In this document: positions 13,692 to 14,970 of the stretch, in pieces
Position numbering within the stretch: the stretch's first letter is position 1
How the letters are laid out: every line of letters begins with the position of its first letter
DNA from: an uncultured Clostridia bacterium
GTDB taxonomy: Bacteria; Bacillota; Clostridia; Christensenellales; Borkfalkiaceae
Length of the DNA stretch: 14,970 nucleotides
NCBI GenBank assembly: GCA_947177495.1
Contig: CAMWUS010000010.1
Coordinates: forward strand, 1-14,970
Direction of reading: 5' to 3'
Made by a program: the position numbers and the translations under genes
Notes under the pieces: model-generated
Told to the model about the DNA's origin: nothing
The model's input: the letters and a program-made list of their open reading frames with translations, nothing else
Database searches by the model: none

Positions 13692-13722
13692 GAAAAATCT
13701 TCAAAACGCAACTCAAAACAGC

Positions 13723-13751
13723 TTGACGGAAATTTCGCAAATGCCTATAAT
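13723..13751 (+). promoter_or_regulatory. rplM-rpsI promoter
   Basis: TTGACG (13723-13728) and TATAAT (13746-13751) are 17 bp apart, one base off the full consensus. The start is expected near 13758, giving a leader of about 79 bases. Confidence 0.87.
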
Positions 13752-13765
13752 GAATGAGTAAGATT

Positions 13766-13806
13766 GAAAAAAGGGTGGTTTGCGGCGCAAAAGCGCTTCC
13801 CCTTTT
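13766..13806 (+). promoter_or_regulatory. structured rplM leader, possible L13 autoregulatory element
   Basis: AAAAGGG (13769-13775) pairs with CCCTTTT (13800-13806), and inside it GCGC (13785-13788) pairs with GCGC (13793-13796) around AAAA, with an asymmetric internal loop on the 5' side. It sits between the promoter and the rplM ribosome-binding site. L13 leaders are a known class in Firmicutes in which L13 represses its own mRNA; a match to that class is plausible but was not checked against the model. Confidence 0.55.
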
Positions 13807-13836
13807 CCGGATTAGCACAAAACAAGGAGTACGGAT

Positions 13837-14268
13837 ATGAAAACCTACATGGCAAACGCACGCACGGTTGAAAGAAAATGGTACGTCGTGGATGCGGAAG
13901 GACTTCCTCTCGGAAGACTTTCTTCCAAGGTCGCCGCAATTTTGCGCGGCAAAAATAAGCCCGACTTTACGCCGAACGTCGACACGGGCGATTTTGTAAT
14001 CATTATCAATAGCGACAAGGTCGTTCTCACGGGTAAGAAATGCGAAGATAAAATTCATCGCTATCATACCGGTTATATCGGCGGCTTAAAGGAAATCCCT
14101 TACGGGAAAATGCTTGCCGAGAAGAGCGACGTTATGGTATACGAATCCATCAAGGGAATGTTGCCCAAAAATTCTCTCGGCCGCCAAATGATCAAGAAGC
14201 TCAAAGTGTACAAGGACGAGAAACACCGTCACGAGGCTCAGAAGCCCGAAGTTCTGAAATTATTTTGA
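13837..14268 (+). CDS. rplM: 50S ribosomal protein L13
   Basis: L13 is an early-assembly protein of the large ribosomal subunit and binds 23S rRNA. The 143-residue sequence has the normal length and family pattern: KWYVVDAEGLPLGRLSSKVAAILRGKNKPDFTPNVDTGDFVIIINSDKVVLTGKK near the N-terminus, the HTGYIGGLKEI block, AVKGMLPKNSLGRQM-like sequence (here SIKGMLPKNSLGRQM), and LKVYKDEKHRHEAQKPE at the end. ATG 13837 has AAGGAG (13824-13829) seven bases upstream. It forms the standard rplM-rpsI pair with the S9 gene, which begins 13 bases after its stop, and is probably autoregulated through the leader. Confidence 0.99.
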   Translation: MKTYMANARTVERKWYVVDAEGLPLGRLSSKVAAILRGKNKPDFTPNVDTGDFVIIINSDKVVLTGKKCEDKIHRYHTGYIGGLKEIPYGKMLAEKSDVMVYESIKGMLPKNSLGRQMIKKLKVYKDEKHRHEAQKPEVLKLF

Positions 14269-14281
14269 GAGGTAAGCTGAT

Positions 14282-14695
14282 ATGGCAAAGGTGAATTTAA
14301 AGAAAAAATTACAATTCTGGGGCACCGGTCGCAGAAAGAAGGCAATCGCTCGTGTGCGCCTTATTCCTGCCGGCAGCGGTACGATTATTATTAACGACCG
14401 CTCGTTAGAGGATTATTTCCCCATGGGCACCCTGCAATACATCGTAAAGCAACCTCTCGTTGAAGTTCAAGCGGAGGGCAAGTACGACGTATGCGTAAAC
14501 GTCATCGGCGGCGGTTATACCGGTCAGGCGGGCGCTATCCGTCTCGGCATTGCGCGCGCGCTCCTTCAAGCGGAGCCCGAAACGCGCCCCGCACTCAAAA
14601 AGGCGGGCTTCCTCACGCGCGACCCTCGCGTAAAGGAAAGAAAGAAGTACGGTTTGAAAAAAGCACGCCGTGCTCCTCAGTTCTCGAAGAGATAA
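14282..14695 (+). CDS. rpsI: 30S ribosomal protein S9
   Basis: S9 belongs to the small-subunit head; its C-terminal tail reaches the P site and touches the anticodon stem of tRNA. The protein has 137 residues. Family marks are QFWGTGRRKKAIARVRLIPAGSG near the start, the GGGYTGQAGAIRLGIARALL block in the middle, and the canonical basic tail RDPRVKERKKYGLKKARRAPQFSKR ending in the universal SKR. A GAGAGGT site lies about nine bases before the ATG. It is the last gene of the rplM operon, closed by the terminator at 14703. Confidence 0.99.
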   Translation: MAKVNLKKKLQFWGTGRRKKAIARVRLIPAGSGTIIINDRSLEDYFPMGTLQYIVKQPLVEVQAEGKYDVCVNVIGGGYTGQAGAIRLGIARALLQAEPETRPALKKAGFLTRDPRVKERKKYGLKKARRAPQFSKR

Positions 14696-14702
14696 AAAAT
14701 AC

Positions 14703-14724
14703 AAAGACGCCTTGTGCGTCTTTT
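14703..14724 (+). terminator. intrinsic terminator after rpsI
   Basis: AAAGACGC (14703-14710) pairs with GCGTCTTT (14716-14723) around CTTGT and runs into TATTTTG. It closes the ribosomal protein operon seven bases past the rpsI stop. Confidence 0.9.
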
Positions 14725-14739
14725 ATTTTGCCTTTTTTA

Positions 14740-14768
14740 TTGACTTTCATTTTAAAATTTGCTACAAT
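14740..14768 (+). promoter_or_regulatory. promoter of the structured RNA
   Basis: TTGACT (14740-14745) and TACAAT (14763-14768) are 17 bp apart, with TGC before the -10 as an extended element. The start is expected near 14775, where the closing stem of the RNA begins. Confidence 0.8.
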
Positions 14769-14774
14769 GAAACA

Positions 14775-14947
14775 GCCAACCTAAATTAAATAATTTTTAC
14801 ATAAGTGCGTATAGCTGTAGGTAGAGCTATACTCAGTAATCGTTTACTAAAATACTCACTTATGTAAGGATTTAGTTTAGGTTTGGCGACTAACGATGAA
14901 CGGTGTGTTCTGCGGTGCCGTTCTCGCAAGGGAGCGGCATCTTTTTT
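14775..14947 (+). ncRNA. structured RNA, stand-alone ncRNA or riboswitch-like leader
   Basis: Between a promoter and a terminator, about 170 bases fold with little left unpaired in the first part. A closing stem pairs 14775-14791 with 14870-14887 (GCCAA/TTGGC, CCTAAA/TTTAGG, TTAAAT/ATTTAG, one bulged T). After a small internal loop an 11 bp stem pairs TTACATAAGTG (14797-14807) with CACTTATGTAA (14857-14867). This opens on a junction with two hairpins: GTATAGCT/AGCTATAC (14809-14832) and AGTAA/TTACT (14835-14848). The 3' part holds a possible antiterminator and a terminator. It carries no open frame of note. It does not match the consensus of the T-box or common riboswitches that I know; a 6S-like RNA is another possibility, but the ends do not pair in the 6S fashion. 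Confidence 0.68.
14916..14947 (+). terminator. intrinsic terminator with a competing antiterminator
   Basis: TGCCGTTCTC (14916-14925) pairs with GGGAGCGGCA (14930-14939) around GCAA, ten pairs including two G-T wobbles, followed by T6 (14942-14947). Its 5' arm contains CCGTTC (14918-14923), which can instead pair with GAACGG (14898-14903), a mutually exclusive helix. Confidence 0.87.
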
Positions 14948-14970
14948 ATGAAAGACAAAACACAGAAACC

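Noticed and set aside
14948..14970. ATG at 14948 as start of a new gene
   Set aside because: Six T residues directly before it form the terminator tail and no ribosome-binding site is present; the frame is cut by the window end.
1..14970. CRISPR array, transposase, integrase, phage or tRNA genes
   Set aside because: No regularly spaced repeats, no mobile-element proteins, and no cloverleaf with a T-loop GTTCRA pattern were seen on either strand.

Overview
The window reads as ordinary chromosomal DNA from a low-redox, Clostridia-like member of the Firmicutes. The evidence is AGGAGG-type Shine-Dalgarno sites before nearly every gene, several close-to-consensus sigma-A promoters (TTGACA-17-TATAAT), intrinsic terminators with U tracts, the cysE-cysS gene pair, an rplM-rpsI operon, and TGA used as stop. 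The protein variants (GTP-type PEPCK, short AlaRS, CysS with CGITVSG) suggest an uncultured gut Clostridia lineage such as Christensenellales. That placement is an inference; there is no rRNA gene here to confirm it.

Layout. 1-1038: 3' part of rsmG, translationally coupled to a SLOG/DUF1273 gene. 1039-1235: noncoding, three stem-loops between convergent genes. 1236-3492: two divergent genes of unknown function, one a propeller-like protein with an embedded hydrophobic helix and one a two-domain protein with a charged linker. 3530-6047: strong promoter, dyad at the predicted transcript start, pckA (GTP), terminator, GNAT acetyltransferase. 6044-6480: a compact regulatory locus with a predicted ~130 nt minus-strand small RNA, two near-identical inverted operators and a small XRE repressor. 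6523-7206: a four-helix membrane protein with its own promoter and two terminators. 7228-8048: a DeoR-type repressor on the minus strand. 8196-13619: a probable five-gene operon (XRE-like protein, two-helix membrane protein, cysE, cysS, short alaS), apparently with a leaderless first gene. 13723-14725: rplM-rpsI with a structured leader and terminator. 14740-14947: a promoter followed by an elaborate structured RNA and terminator, with no coding sequence; it is either a stand-alone ncRNA or a riboswitch-like leader for a gene beyond the window.

How the parts fit. Most proteins are housekeeping: rRNA modification, PEP/oxaloacetate interconversion, cysteine synthesis and charging, alanine charging, and ribosomal proteins. 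The less ordinary content is regulatory RNA. At 6044-6270 the XRE operators sit in the spacer of the small-RNA promoter and over a possible xre promoter, and a C-rich part of the small RNA is complementary to the G-rich xre ribosome-binding site. This suggests, without proving, a mutual-inhibition switch. At 14775-14947 the RNA has a long closing stem, a three-way junction, and a possible antiterminator competing with a terminator.
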